Translations under genes and position numbers: made by a program
NCBI RefSeq assembly: GCF_902459465.1
Contig: NC_047070.1
Span: forward strand, 11,948,001-12,012,000
DNA: 64,000 nt
Direction: 5' to 3'
From: Asterias rubens
Taxonomy: Eukaryota > Echinodermata > Asteroidea > Forcipulatida > Asteriidae
Part shown: piece after piece, positions 31,991 through 44,306 of the stretch
How positions within the stretch are numbered: position 1 is the first letter of the stretch
How the letters are laid out: each line of letters opens with the position of its first letter
Notes under the pieces: generated by a model
What the model saw: the letters and a program-made list of their open reading frames with translations, nothing else
What the model was told of the DNA's origin: nothing
Databases searched by the model: none

Positions 31991-32527
31991 TAATTTATTT
32001 TACTTTTTGACCAAAAAAGTGTTTAACTTCTGGAGATAACATTTCAACTGAACATTTGACTTAAAAAAGAAAGGAGCACTCATCTTATATACCACCCTCT
32101 ATTGACAACTTACAATGTATAATGCAACTCTAAAAACATTACTGAGACTGAACATGACCGAAGAGCTCTTAAATAAATCAAGTAGTCATTGCCTCTATCC
32201 TTTTGAATCTCAATCTAATGAACCCATATAACACTAAAACAGAGGGAGAATCAAGAAAGTACTGGGAATCATGAAAACAATGAAATACTGTCAGCTGTGG
32301 CTCGTTATAAAAATACTACCTTACCTAGCAACACACTGAACATTTGAGCTGCAACACAGCAAGAGGTAGAAGTTGGCACAAGATCTTTAAATGTTAGTAC
32401 TATGTCCTCTGCAGTAAGCTCAGCAATTTGTCTGAAAATGAAAGTAGTAAAAAAAAAAAAAATGTTTAATTGAAACCTTACAGACACTGTAGGACACTTT
32501 TGGTAACAATTGAAGCTTAATTGTGTA
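31991..32527. other. No recognisable gene
   Basis: A/T-rich sequence between two R1 copies. Nothing recognised. Confidence 0.45.
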
Positions 32528-32750
32528 TTCATAAATACCTCAGACAGTTTTGCTATTCCTATTGGTGGAGAGCGCGTCACGTGGGGGTGTTTAAACAGTT
32601 GATAATGACCAGCCGGACCCTGTTTATAACCGGTTAGTCTTAGTGCAAGACGTTTCTTGTTACAGGCGATGCGGGCGCTGTCGGTGAGTTGGCCGCACTG
32701 TGTGTGAAAGGAAAATGAGAACGTCTTGCACCAAGACTATACATACACGA
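32528..32750 (+). repeat. R1 partial copy followed by inverted repeat
   Basis: The first 110 bp match R1 (TATTGGTGGAGAGCGCG, CACGTGGGGGTGTTTAAAC). A 20-bp inverted pair follows at 32637-32656 and 32726-32746: GTCTTAGTGCAAGACGTTTC, and its complement with one base change. Confidence 0.75.
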
Positions 32751-32979
32751 ACGTCTCAGTCATAACAGTAAAACACACGGACGTACAGAGCTCAAGCACA
32801 TCGGAAACGGATAAGTTTTACACAGTTTCTTAATTTATCACGCCTTTTAACCACGCCTTTTTATGAATGGGACTAAAAGGGTAGTGACTCGTACTTAAAC
32901 AGCCATTTAAAACCTTGTAGGGTCATTGCCACGCGAAAAAGGCCCGAGCCGAACACGGCAACGACCCTGCCCGTTTTAA

Positions 32980-33347
32980 AGCCATTGGACCCTTTCGGTA
33001 CAGAAAAAAAAAAAAAAAAGTTCACAGATTTACAAATAATTTACAGGGTTTATAGAAGGTAATGGTGAAAGACTTCTCTTGAAATATTAGTCCATGAAAT
33101 GCTTTACTTTTTGAGAAAACAGTAAAACAATATAAATTCTCGTTAGCGAGAATTACGGATTTATTTTAAACACATGTCATGACACGGCGAAACCTGCGGA
33201 AACAAGAGTGGGTTTTCCCGTTATTTTCTCCCGACTCCGATGACCGATTGAGCTTAAATTTTCACAGGTTTGTTATTTTATATATAAGTTGTGATACACG
33301 AAGTGTGGGACTTGGACAATACTGTTTACCGAAAGTGTATAATGGCT
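32980..33347. mobile_element. TTAA-type MITE, family A, copy 2
   Basis: A 368-bp element lies between TTAA at 32976-32979 and 33348-33351. The ends are AGCCATTGGACCCTTTCGGT and ACCGAAAGTGTATAATGGCT. It is inverted relative to the copy at 8646-9021. Confidence 0.85.
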
Positions 33348-34144
33348 TTAAACGGCCGTTAAAGAACTCGTCTCTACCCTTTTATTCCCTTGTTTATATT
33401 TTTTCCTGGATAAATATAAGTCTTTCCAAAGCGCAGTTTATGATCTGATGTATGTATGTATGGTGTATGTACATGAGTACTTGTCAACGCTGGAAACTGA
33501 GCTCTTCTATGTGAATACACACTCGCACATCCAGGACTTTTATCACAGCGAGGACGTCCTCGCTTTGAAAAATTGTGATAAATGCAGCATTATAGCCAGT
33601 TTGGTCGCCACTGAGATATCTAAGCTTTTGTGACTAATCCTCGGTTTACGTAATTTACGAGAGGAGTATGTGTGAGTTAACACCATTCTGTTGCCGGTTA
33701 GCACTCTTGGATGGTTACATCGCCCTCTGTTGATATTAAGTTTCCTTCTTGTAGGTAGTAGAGGCGGCCATTTCTAATTCTGAACTCATTTATGCATGAC
33801 GGTTAGCTTATTCGATTTGAGTCGGGTAGCGTGGCCGGTTGCAGCTGTCATGGACACGCATCATAAACATTGAGTGCATTGCATCCACCAGGACCCTAGA
33901 GTCAACCATTCGACCCATATGGCAGCTCTCGAGAGAATACAAGAAATGGTGAGTGATCTGAGTGTAAATAAATTTCCATGTAATCCTTACTGTACTGATT
34001 ACATCACTATATATACAGTCATTTGACCAGTTAACGATTCCTTAAACTTTTCAACAAACACATAGTTATATGATTTAGGACATAACCAATTTATGTTTAT
34101 GCATGTGATTAAGAAATAACCCCTAATAATACGTATCCCAGTTG

Positions 34145-34268
34145 GAATTCCACAAGTTAATACGAACCCAAGTCAATTCGTACCCAAGTCAATTCGTACC
34201 CAAGTTCATTCGTAGCCAAGTCAATTCGTACCCGGGTGTACTGATACCCAAGCAAACTCGTACCTGAG
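34145..34268. repeat. ~16-17-bp tandem repeat, copy 2
   Basis: Variants of GTCAATTCGTACCCAA, as at 10415-10570, leading directly into the 145-bp array. Confidence 0.8.
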
Positions 34269-34702
34269 TAAATACATTGGTTTGCTACTGATTCAGAATA
34301 GAAAAAAACCATCCCTAACCGGTCAAACGGTTAACGGGTGACGATACTCTACTAGAAGCAACTATTAATATTTTGGTAAATTTTTGGGTGAGGGTGTTAT
34401 GACACGGACGCACTAAATACATTGGTTTGCTACTGATTCAGAATAGAAAAAAACATCCCTAACCGGTGAAACGGTTAACGGGTGACGATACTCTACTAGA
34501 AGCAACTATTAATATTTTGGTAAATTTTTGGGTGAGGGTGTTATGACACGGACGCACTAAATACATTGGTTTGCTACTGATTCAGAATAGAAAAAAACCA
34601 TCCCTAACCGGTCAAACGGTTAACGGGTGACGATACTCTACTAGAAGCAACTATTAATATTTTGGTAAATTTTTGGGTGAGGGTGTTATGACACGGACGC
34701 AC
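34269..34702. repeat. 145-bp unit repeated three times
   Basis: Starts lie at 34269, 34414 and 34558, and units differ by only one or two bases. Each begins TAAATACATTGGTTTGCTAC and contains CGGTTAACGGGTGACGATAC. The array is absent from gene copy 1. It sits where the Tudor exons should be. Confidence 0.92.
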
Positions 34703-34930
34703 TAAATACCGACAACTCACGACCCCTCACGACAAAAATTTTTAAATGCACTTTAACAGAACATTTGAACGTAATTCAACCATTAAATATGTGCACAAGA
34801 GTCATATGCATTAAAATCACTTTCAAAACGTTGAAAAAATTGTATTGTTAACTGTAAAAAAAGGTGTTTTTTACCCCGAATTTAGTAACGAACGAAAATA
34901 TTCGCCATTTTGTCTTTCGACGTACTTGGA
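34703..34930. other. No recognisable gene
   Basis: Sequence without a match in gene copy 1. It contains ACAACTCACGACCCCTCACG and A/T-rich stretches. Confidence 0.4.
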
Positions 34931-35137
34931 CGATTATATTATATATTAGGTTCTGTACAATTGAGATGTTTTTCCAAGATTTACGTGTTGAGGCAAACAA
35001 ATGTCCTCTCTAAATGTAACAGAGTGCAAAACCACTTGCTGTTTACAGCAAACGACTCGCTTTATAGTAAAAGCTGCATAATAACCAATCCGTGTCACCC
35101 CCCCCCATGGGATATACTGTTTGAAAGGATGCTTTAA

Positions 35138-35472
35138 AGGAACACGTTGCCTTGGATCGGTCGAGTTGGTCTTTGAAAAGCGTCCCGTAACCGTTTGTTA
35201 TAAAATCGATATGGTTAGAAAGATGTTGTAAAAGTAGAATACAATGATCAACACAAATATGCCTCGAAATTGCGTGGTTTTCGTTTTACCTCGTCGACAA
35301 ACACGGTCGGCCATTTATGGGAGTCAAAACTTTGACTCCCATAAATGGCCGACCGCGACCGTGTTCGCTCACGATGTAAAATGAAAACCGTGCAATTTTG
35401 AGTGATACTTGTGTGGATCATTATATTCTACTTTTAAAACATCTTTCTAACCATATGCATTTCATAACAAAC
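35138..35472. mobile_element. TTAA-type MITE, family B, right end deleted
   Basis: It starts after TTAA (35134-35137) with AGGAACACGTTGCC like the copy at 11252. It loses the last ~48 bp, including the right inverted repeat. Orthologous position in gene copy 2. Confidence 0.88.
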
Positions 35473-36089
35473 AAACTGACTAGCTTAGTGGTAATGTCTT
35501 ATTTGCCTATCAATTTAAGGGCACGCTGATCCACTCAACTGTATATATTTAATTGGTGCCATAATCCTCATCATATCTCAGTGGTGTTAATTATGTCATT
35601 TATCTTTTCCTTGCTAGCTGGCCCATCAAACATCAGGTTTTCAGTCTGATACTTCAAGGTCTGTAAACCCCAACACCAATTGCAGGGATGACGATGACCC
35701 ACAAGCTATTTTTCAGTCTGATCCTTCAAGGTCTGTCAACCCCAACACCAGTTCCTGGGATGACGATGACCCACAAGCTATTTTTCAGTCTGATCCTTCA
35801 AGTTCTGTCAACCCCAACACCAGTTCCTGGGATGACGATGACCCACAAGCTATTTTAGAAACTGCCGAGCTTCACCAAAGCAATGAAGCTGTAGGATGTG
35901 AAACAAATGATTCTAGTGAGAAGTGTGCCGTAACAGTCATGCAGACCGAAAATGTCGGTGGACAAAGGAAATGGGACAAAAAACACTTTTGCTTTTACTG
36001 TGATGAGCCTCAGGCCAAGTTACCCCGTCATCTTCAGTCGCGTCACAAAGAGGAGATGGAAGTTGTAGAGATAGCATGTATCTTTCCAG

Positions 36090-36872
36090 TTGAACAAGGT
36101 TCTTAGTTCTATGAGGAGAGACAATGATATCGTCAAGGCTGTTCATCATGTCGCCGGCTTCAGTGAAGGAAAACAGATGTATCACGTTCCATCTCTAGCA
36201 CTCAAGATTGGACATTCCATCAAGAGATGTGCACTCATACTGCAAGCAAGTGCTTTAGAGTTTAATCTTAGGCAAAAAGCGGAACAGGCCGAACAGTTTA
36301 GGCAGTTATGTGAAATTAAGTGGCCAGAACTTGTGTCAACCCATGCCCACAGAACACTGTACCAAGGAAAGCGCAACAAACGTGCTGATCTCCCCACAAA
36401 TGCGGATGTGGTGAAAATCTCATCGTTCCTTCATGAAACTGGCAACAGGGAAGTGCAGCTCCTACACTCTGCAAAGGGCCATGAAATTACACCAGCTTGG
36501 AAGAAATTGAATGAAGTCACACTGTGCCATCTCATTATCTTCAACCGCAGACGACAGGGGGAAGTATCCAAAATGAAACTTGAAGATTTTCACAAGCGCA
36601 GTAGTGCAGCCATTGTGAATGGTGATTGCGTGATGACTGATCTTGAACGGCACCTCTGTAAAATGTTCAAAGTCATTAAAATAGTTGGTAAGAGGGGCAG
36701 AACTGTTCCTGTGCTTCTTGGTACTGATGTGATGGCGTGGTTGAAGGCTCTGGTCGCAAATAAAAATGCAGCTGGAGTGGTATTTTCTTATTCGCACGAA
36801 GTTGTTACAGAGGCACAGGTCATATACGAGGAAGCGACTGTCTACAAGCATATGCAAATGAGGCAGGCCTAG
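36090..36872 (+). pseudogene. Recombinase-like core of gene copy 2
   Basis: A 260-residue open frame is nearly identical to residues 235-470 of the copy 1 frame. It includes NRRRQGEVSKMKLEDF and GKRGRTVPVLL. It diverges after VANKNAAGV because of a small indel. The tyrosine region (MGHELRVHHEYY) lies in another frame near 36978-37015. Confidence 0.8.
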
Positions 36873-38430
36873 ACAATTGTGATAGCATGCAGGTCTACAA
36901 AGCTTCAGAAACATGTAGCGACTGTTTCACAAACTCTTGCCTTGAAGGAACATCAGCTTGAAACACTTGCAGACTTTATGGGTCATGAATTGCGGGTTCA
37001 CCACGAGTACTACCAGTTGCCAGACACTGTCCAGAGGGTTACCAAACTGTCTTGACTTTTGCTGAGCTTGGAGATAGGCAACTTGGTTTCACAACATGGC
37101 AAATCTTTGGAGGAGTTGCATGTCATTCGAGGTATAAACAAACCCATTTTGAACTAATGTCTTCCCAAATGAATAAACACTTTGATTTTTTTACTCTTGA
37201 CCCTCGCCTTACTCGTCAAAAAACTCTTTTGGGGGCCGCATTGCTTAGCCTGTGGCAGTCATGACCTAACCCTACCCCCAATCACTGTATCACTGTACAC
37301 CGCACCCCTACCCACCCCATATGGCCACCATCTTCATGACCTAACACTAGCCCCCCCCCTCATCAATGTACACGCCCACCCACCCCTTATGGCCACCATT
37401 TTCATTTGTGCGCGAAAGAGCAACCATAGCTTAATATAGAAATTGCTCTTTGTTTTGGGGCCTGTGGCCATCATCACTCTATAACACTCCTCCCCCATAA
37501 CCATCATTCACCCCATAACCATCATTCACCCCATACCCCCACCCCCAACCCACACACCCACCCCAACAGATTGGTCAGCATATTTAATTGTGTGCGAAAA
37601 GGCAATCATAATGCTAAATGTAGAAATTGCTCTTGATTTTATTGCAAAAGGCTTCACCAGTGAAGAGGACAGCAGTGATTCTGGTGAATTGTGTGAACCA
37701 GCCTTGGAGGACAGTGTTGATGCCAGTTTAAATTCGTCATGTTACGGTGCCTTTCTGACTGCCTACATATCCCCACCCCTCAGTAGTGTGGGTTGGTCTA
37801 CGAGCGAATACTTACCTGTAGAGCGAATACTACAATTGCATTGTTCCCTATTTATTAGTCCAGGCATTATTTGATATGACCTCAGACAAATTGCAACAGA
37901 AAGTACTCTATAACATATCAAAACTATTAAACAATCTAAGTAGGGGAAAGTGTCATGGCGGCCGCTAAAAAACAGATTTTTCACAAAGATCCGCTTCTAA
38001 ATTACTTATTAGGGCTTTAATTTTAAGTGCTAAACATACATTTTCACTGACAAGGAATCAAGTGAAACGTATTTAGTAAAGCTAAACCTGGCCTAAAAAG
38101 AAAAATGGCAGCAATTTTCCCAAATGGCCACCAAAAAACAGATATTTCCAATTGTATCCGCTTCTAAATGACTTAAGCTTTAATTTTAACAGCTGGACAT
38201 ACATTTTCTGGGGACCAGGAATCCAATCCTATTTCAATAAGCTAAACATGACCAAAAAGCATAATACACCAAACATATTGGCCAAAGCTATCTAAATTAG
38301 GGTTCCTCTTAAAACAAACTGCATATATGTGAATGACGCAGTCATATACTGCAATTATTTACCATAGCCTCAGACTACCTAAGTCGATAGTTAAACAAAA
38401 AACATTGATCAAAAAGTCTATTCATCATCA

Positions 38431-40660
38431 TCACTGTTTCGGAGCTGGCAAATCCGTCTGCACGAGCACGAGTCCTCTACTGATTTCCTGCCAAACCCAG
38501 TCACCTGGCCGGAGCTCATCAGCTGCAATGACCTCCCAATGTTGGACCTGGTAGTAGACATGGAGGTTGTGGTGTTTTGCTGCTGCTGATGTCGGCGGTG
38601 AGAAGTGCTGGAGGCAACCTTCTGGCAGAACCGCTTGTGTCGCACTACGTTGAGAGACTCTCCAGGTTTCCCATTGTACAGGCATGCCAGTGCTTTCTCT
38701 CATGCTTGTACAATATCATCCTTGGATGCTGCATGTCTGTCAAAAACAGTGGCTTGTTCACGGAAGTGCGCACTGGTTTTAATTTTGTTGAGGGAAGCTC
38801 CCTTGCCAATGTCATACAAGCGGGAAGTGGTATCACATCCGAGAAGAGCGTGTATGAAGAAGATCTGTGATGCATCAGTGCCCAACTGCTGCTTGACATC
38901 ATGTTCCAGACACGCGGTTTCTTCACATTCCTCTTTGGCTTGGGTTTGAAGAAGAGGTCACATGACTTGAGGTTGGTGTGGTAGATGGGTAGGATGAGCA
39001 GATCTGTGTCATCTCCAATCAGCACACTATCAGTGGTGGCAGCAGACTCTACTGCCTTCTGCACTATGAGAAGATCAGCGTCACCTCCAGCATGATGTGT
39101 CTGGCAGTCCTGTGCCCGTAGTTTGGTACTGAGGATTTGATGAAGCGCTGCTTGTTTGTTTTGTTTGCCAGGAATTGATCCTTCCTCATTGTGACCTGTA
39201 TTTTCAAGATCTTGCAAGGTGATGCCCCAGCATATTTAAGTGATCTTGTGCAGATATACACCCCAGGACATCGTGGCTTACGGTCTACAAAACACAAACT
39301 CCTCCAGGAAAAAACAACTAAACATGTATGGGGGGAGAGAAGTTTTCAAAGCGCAGCACCAAAGCTTTGGAACTCCCTCCCGGACACTGTAAAACTCTCC
39401 AAATCACTCAACACATTCAAGAACAGTTTAAAAACTCATTTTCATAGAGAAGCTTTTTGTTAAGTTTATTTTCTTATTTTGTTGTTTGCTACTTTCATTG
39501 CTTGTTGTTCCTTTGTAGAGTAGCGCCATGAGCGCCGCTTGCGGCGGATACCGGTGCTTTATTAAGTGTCCATTATTATTATTATTATATTGTATATCTT
39601 CATCAAACGTCACCAGTGCTCCAGCATTACCTCCCGTTTGTCTCTGGTGTGTGCTGTGTCTTCTGTTGATGTACCATCATAGCTATCAAACACGACTGTT
39701 GCCTGTCCATACTTCTTTATGACATGTGTACTATTTATGAAATGTTCTTTATGACACTCTGTGTATTATGTGCAGATACCTTTGTATATTGAGCCACGTG
39801 CCCATGAAATGCCCTGGACTAGTGCCCCACTATCCAACATATCTTGGACTTGACCTGCGATTCCTGGTGCATTGTGTGTCGGGAGTGTCCAGATAGCATC
39901 TGCCCTTCTGCAGCTGTCAAAGCAGCAGTGTGGAATCAAACAGAGCTGGTGGGTAACTGCACAGCTCATATTTTGAACACAAACTCCAGATGCTCTGGAG
40001 CTTGTGCAGCAATTGCAAAAATGCTGGGGATCTACCTGTACTGCTCCACCATAAATCTTTACTGCCAATGTTGCAGCCAAGGTGATGGCCTGATCATTTC
40101 TCTTGTCAGCAGCAGTTGTCCATCCATGTTGGTCAGGATAGTAGTTCCAACAGTTTTCACTGACATTGACTGTGCTGGTTGCATGCAAACTTATCAGGCC
40201 ACCGCTGGTCTTCCCTCACCAGGACCTTTTTGATGGTGAGATCTACGGACAGACCAGTCCAAAGGCGGTCACTTCTTCTGAAAAGATGTAACCCTTATTT
40301 GAATCGTCGGTATACATCATTTATCTGCTGCACATAGAACCTTCCATCAGGTTCTAATTGTAGAGGGCAGCAAGTTCATCAACATCAGTGTTTCCAGTTC
40401 CGTCTGCCGTAGACTCTTCATCTAATGACACTGTTTCCTCATTGGTCTCCTCCGTACCTCATGAGGCTCTGCAGATGGTTGATGGAATGGCACACCAAGT
40501 ACGTCTGACATAATCAAGGCATTCAGTGCTGCATCAACAAGGAGATATCCGCACACTGCTCGTGCAATAGCCTTGCCTATCATTATGTCTGCATAGATTA
40601 GCTCCAAGAGTTCCGGCAGTCTTGATACAGCCATGAGGTCCCAGATGCTTCCCACGAAAC
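38431..40660 (-). pseudogene. PIN/XPG-like nuclease domain protein of the 7.3-kb element
   Basis: The gene reads from about 40655 downward. First comes a MGSIWDLMAVSRLPELLELI segment near 40650, then a Cys-rich region (39766-40188). Next is the VVFDSYDGTSTED region near 39690. After a LINE insertion come KDQFLANKTNKQRF, the acidic GGDADLLIV and VLIGDDTDLL motifs, and finally LFIHALLGCDTTSR. GDADLL and GDDTDLL look like the metal-binding aspartates of PIN/FEN-type nucleases. Several frame changes break it. The function in the transposon is unknown to me. Confidence 0.5.
39197..39598 (+). mobile_element. 5'-truncated LINE tail inside the nuclease gene
   Basis: The translation GLRSTKHKLLQ, GERSFQSAAPKLWNSLPDTV, then FKNSLKTHFHREAF is the C-terminal end common to CR1/L2/jockey-type LINE proteins. 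It ends in ATTATTATTATTATATT. TGTAT flanks both sides, and the nuclease frame reads on when the insert is skipped. Confidence 0.75.
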
Positions 40661-42800
40661 GAAAAGTGTTACGAAATGTGTTTCATTTGATTCCTTGTCA
40701 GTGAAAATGTATGTTTAGCACAATAATCGTTTTGAAGTCGCGATGAAAACAAACGATTATCGCAACTTCTCATGTGCAAACACATGGGTTAGGATCGTCG
40801 TAATCACAGGCGTCAGTGTTTTTACCACTTCATTGGATACTTCCCACGAACCAGGTGAGACATAATTGTCACTTATATGGTGTAGTATGTTGAAGGATAT
40901 TCAACAGATTATAAAATTGGTATGTTTAGTGTAATTTGTTCACGTTTCTGTGTACAAAATGTAGTGACACGTAAACATCTATACATTAGCACAGCTACAT
41001 ATGTATTTTACGTGGGCATTGCGGGGTGGCCCACTGAAAAAAGGTTTTGGTAAAATCAAATTATAATAAAGATTGTGATTTTATTATTGATAGTACAGCA
41101 TTTATCTTTGTTTCATTTAGTTTATCATAAAGATAAAAACCATGTGAAAATTTGGGCTCAATCCAGGAAAATAAATAATAAAAAACGTGTTAATTTCTAA
41201 ACATGCAAAAAACACATTTTTTATTTTATCACAACTAACATGAAAATAGGGTTTATCTATAATTTACTTTTTCCGTGACTTTGACCGCATTTCAGAAAAA
41301 TTTCTTGAACTGGCATGATCGATAAACCTTGTCATATAATCAATTATATAGTTACAGAAAGTTACAAGCTTTCATTTAGTGCCATTGCTCGAAAAAGTCC
41401 ACCAATTATTAGTAGCAGTGAAATAAAGTTTTTGTTGGGATCCCGACAATACATCACTCGAAAAAGTCCACCAATTCTTAAGTGTTTTATTAGATTTTTG
41501 GGGTTGAACAAAGAATTGACTAGAGTGGGATTCGAACCAACGACCTCCGGATTAACGTGCCAGTGCTCTACCATCTGAGCTATCTAGCCCTATGTTGGCG
41601 GTGTCGAATCCCACTCTAGTCAATTCTTTGTTCAACCCCCAAAATCATTTCAAAATTTACCCAGTCAGTTTCCCTTGTGGTTTATATTGGTATCTGAACC
41701 AAAAAGTCGCATCCCCTTAAGGTGATCCCCTGGCTGCTGCTTCCCAGGTTGTATCGTAATTTGGGTGTGATCCCTGGCTACACGGCAGTTAACGGCTGTT
41801 TGGCTTCTGACTGGCACCCCCGAACAAAGATATTGACAAAATACTACCTAATGCTAGATTTTTAAGATGTGCGATTAGACAGTTGGGAAGCCATTGAATA
41901 CAAATTAAGGGGGTCACAAACAGGTAGGCGCTATACATGATACAAGGTGACGATGCCTCTATCATGGAGAGTTTTTGTTTAAATTTGTTTTTATAAAATT
42001 CAACTTCCTGTTTGAACTGGAAGGAAATGTCACAATGTGTTTATACTTTTGAATAAAATGCCAAATGTGTTATAAGCCTTGTGGCACAAAGAATATGATT
42101 TTATGACACGTGGATCAGGAGATAATTTTATATTGTTGGTTTTTGTTTTTCGAGCTTCCTGTTTGAACCAGAAGTAAAGGTCCAAATTGGATCACGTTTT
42201 CAAAATAAAATAGATTGTGCGGTGAGAAAACGGTGAAAATGTTCATGATAAACTTTTAAAACGCCCTCTTGTGTTTAAAAATTTTCCTCAGGCCGAAAAT
42301 CAACACGGGATGTGGGAATAGATAACTCGACCTGTAACCGAGAGACGACCAGAAAAACTTAAATATCGTCAACACAATGGGGGGTGGGGGTGGGTAAACA
42401 TGAAACAAACACTATTTATTGGTAAATGGTGCAGCTATAGACTGATTTCCGTGTTTGGGTTTTCATTAATCTGTCGATTTGTTCGGAATTTACGTGAATT
42501 CCGTGCCGCATCACAGGCTATTTAACGTGTACTTAAGGAATAGTATGGCAACTCGGCACCGAAAATGACGAGTCGTCCGCTTGCAACAAATTTTAAAACA
42601 TCTATAAAACAGGTAAGAATGACGCAATGGTAACGTCAAGTATTGGAGAAAAAAAAGTTAAGTTTATACGCTACAATTTGGAATGTAATGTGTAACGATG
42701 GGACATATAATAAGAATAATAATAATAAAAAAATTAAAAATCTCTACGATTACATAGGCGTTTCAACTGTTAGGCCGAAACCCCTAACTATTCAATGATT
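40661..42800. other. Non-coding part of the 7.3-kb element with SINE
   Basis: No convincing gene. A 49-bp stretch at 40671-40719 is the inverse of 38027-38076, both beginning or ending with GTGCTAAACATACATTTTC. CTCGAAAAAGTCCACCAATT occurs twice (41389 and 41458), next to the SINE at 41496-41645. Confidence 0.55.
41496..41645 (-). repeat. tRNA(Asn)-like SINE head between 42-bp inverted arms
   Basis: On the minus strand 41590-41520 reads as a tRNA. Box A is TAGCTCAGATGG, GTT stands in the anticodon position and box B is GGTTCGAATCC. On both sides lie inverted arms of about 42 bp, 41496-41537 and 41603-41645 (TTGAACAAAGAATTGACTAG and its complement). The part can fold as a large hairpin around the tRNA part. 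A functional tRNA is unlikely, because anticodon-loop bases differ from normal. Confidence 0.7.
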
Positions 42801-44227
42801 AGGGATTCATCTTGTTTCAAGAACAATGTCTGAGCATCCAGACACTTGGTGTAACCAGTTCTGTAACCCATTCGGCCAATTTAAAGGGAATGTTATCACA
42901 ATGAAAGACTTGGGCTTCACTACATGAACAAGTGTGTTTATCACCCAGTTTTCTTGACAATTCAAGTATCCTATTAATTTCACAACTGTTTTCTTTTGAC
43001 CACAGGTGGTCACATAAACCATGGAGGAAGGAAGAGAAGGAGCTCAAACGACCCGCAAAACTGCAGAGTAAAAAAAGAATACCCTGACAATGCCCCTGTC
43101 TGACCATAGAGTAAGGTCTGACCAGTGGAAAAAGATAGGAGACCTCCAGCTGGACGGCCGATTAACGAGCAGGTTTAGATCTCTTTGTACAGAACGTGCG
43201 GTACCGCCGCTCTGCACCGTTGCCTTCGTGTAAAGTTGAATCATTGGAGACAAGAATTGTGAATATACACGTTTTCATTTACCGTTTGTGGTGTTTCACT
43301 GAAACATCATGGCATATTTTTACATTTTTTGTGACTTTCCGGTTACTAGCGGTGGATCAAAATTTGGGTATAGGCACACGAGGGTGGTTGGTATTCAATT
43401 GTGTTAATCGTTAAGGTGTACAGTAGCGTCCAAAAATGTTATCACGTCTCAAAAAAGTAGTTTTTCCTCTATTATATCCATACGACATACAACGCCATAG
43501 TTTGGCGAAGAACCAAGTGCGCACACGCAAATTCACACACGCCAGGTCATCCATTGTTTGTGTAAGGTATGTGGGTAATAACGAGGTGTCGTTAAGTGAC
43601 CGCGGTACCACGGGTTCGACTTTTAAAGTCCATTCGTTCGAGCTCCTTCTCTTCCTTCCTCCATGCATAAACCAACGGAACAAACTCTTTAAAATCTGTA
43701 TTTTGGGTAAGTATTCCAACAACTATCCAGAGGCTGCAAAATTTTATTTTATCCAACTTGCATTTTGAATAATTTGTAAAGCATTTTCCAAATTCTATTT
43801 TTAGTTTACAATAAGTTTAAGTTAATTTTCTGTGGTTACCTTTTAATTAATTACCACTACCCTTTCATTTTAAACAAAGTCTTTTATTTTCTAAAGAATT
43901 GTTTTTATATTCATATTTTGTTTTATTCAACAGATCAATGTTATGTGAGACAACTTCTCTGGGCTGTTTTTCTTCTTTATTCAGCAAGGAAGAGACATAA
44001 CACAAAGCTAATGCATCCCTGTTTTTGTTTTTATTTCAAAGTAAAATTTTAATGTTTTCAAATCAAAGTACATCTTTAGATCCCCCTCAGCACCACAAAG
44101 TCCTATACTGCTTGAAGGGAAGGGAAAGGGAAAGATTAAGCTCAAATTCCCCTGTGAATCCATGCAATTTGTACTAAAAATTTAATTCAAGTAAAAACAA
44201 AATGACTTGGTAAAGTTTTAATAATTT
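42801..44227. other. Non-coding, with a 38-bp inverted repeat
   Basis: ATGGAGGAAGGAAGAGAAGG followed by AGCTC at 43020-43045 recurs inverted at 43640-43670. No gene is recognised. Short open frames here lack family features. Confidence 0.5.
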
Positions 44228-44306
44228 GGGCTTGAACAAAGCAAAAATGACTGGAGTGGGACGTTAACCCTCGTACCTGTACTTTACCAAGTGAGCTATC
44301 CAGTCA
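44228..44306 (-). repeat. Degenerate copy of the tRNA-like SINE
   Basis: CTTGAACAAAGCAAAAATGA, then GAGTGGGACGTTAACCC and GTGAGCTATCCAGTCAT, align with 41500-41590. The box B region is damaged. Confidence 0.6.

Larger units (their letters stand above)
33477..37770 (+). pseudogene. Second copy of the Tudor/YR-like gene, 5' part
   Basis: This copy matches 9764-14292. It keeps exon 1 (ATG at 33919), the start of exon 4 (about 35621), the three acidic repeats and zinc motif 1. It lacks the Tudor exons, which a tandem repeat block replaces. It also lacks two pieces of exon 4, corresponding to about 12244-12560 and 12609-12807. It has a stop after VTKLS near 37053. It ends in the last intron at 37770, where DIRS-1 copy 2 begins. 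The remainder is at 54113-54749. It is certainly non-functional. Confidence 0.85.

Noticed and set aside
41520-41590. A functional tRNA(Asn) gene
   Set aside because: GTT is in the anticodon position, but the loop lacks the invariant T before it. A related degraded copy lies at 44228-44306, so a SINE is more likely.
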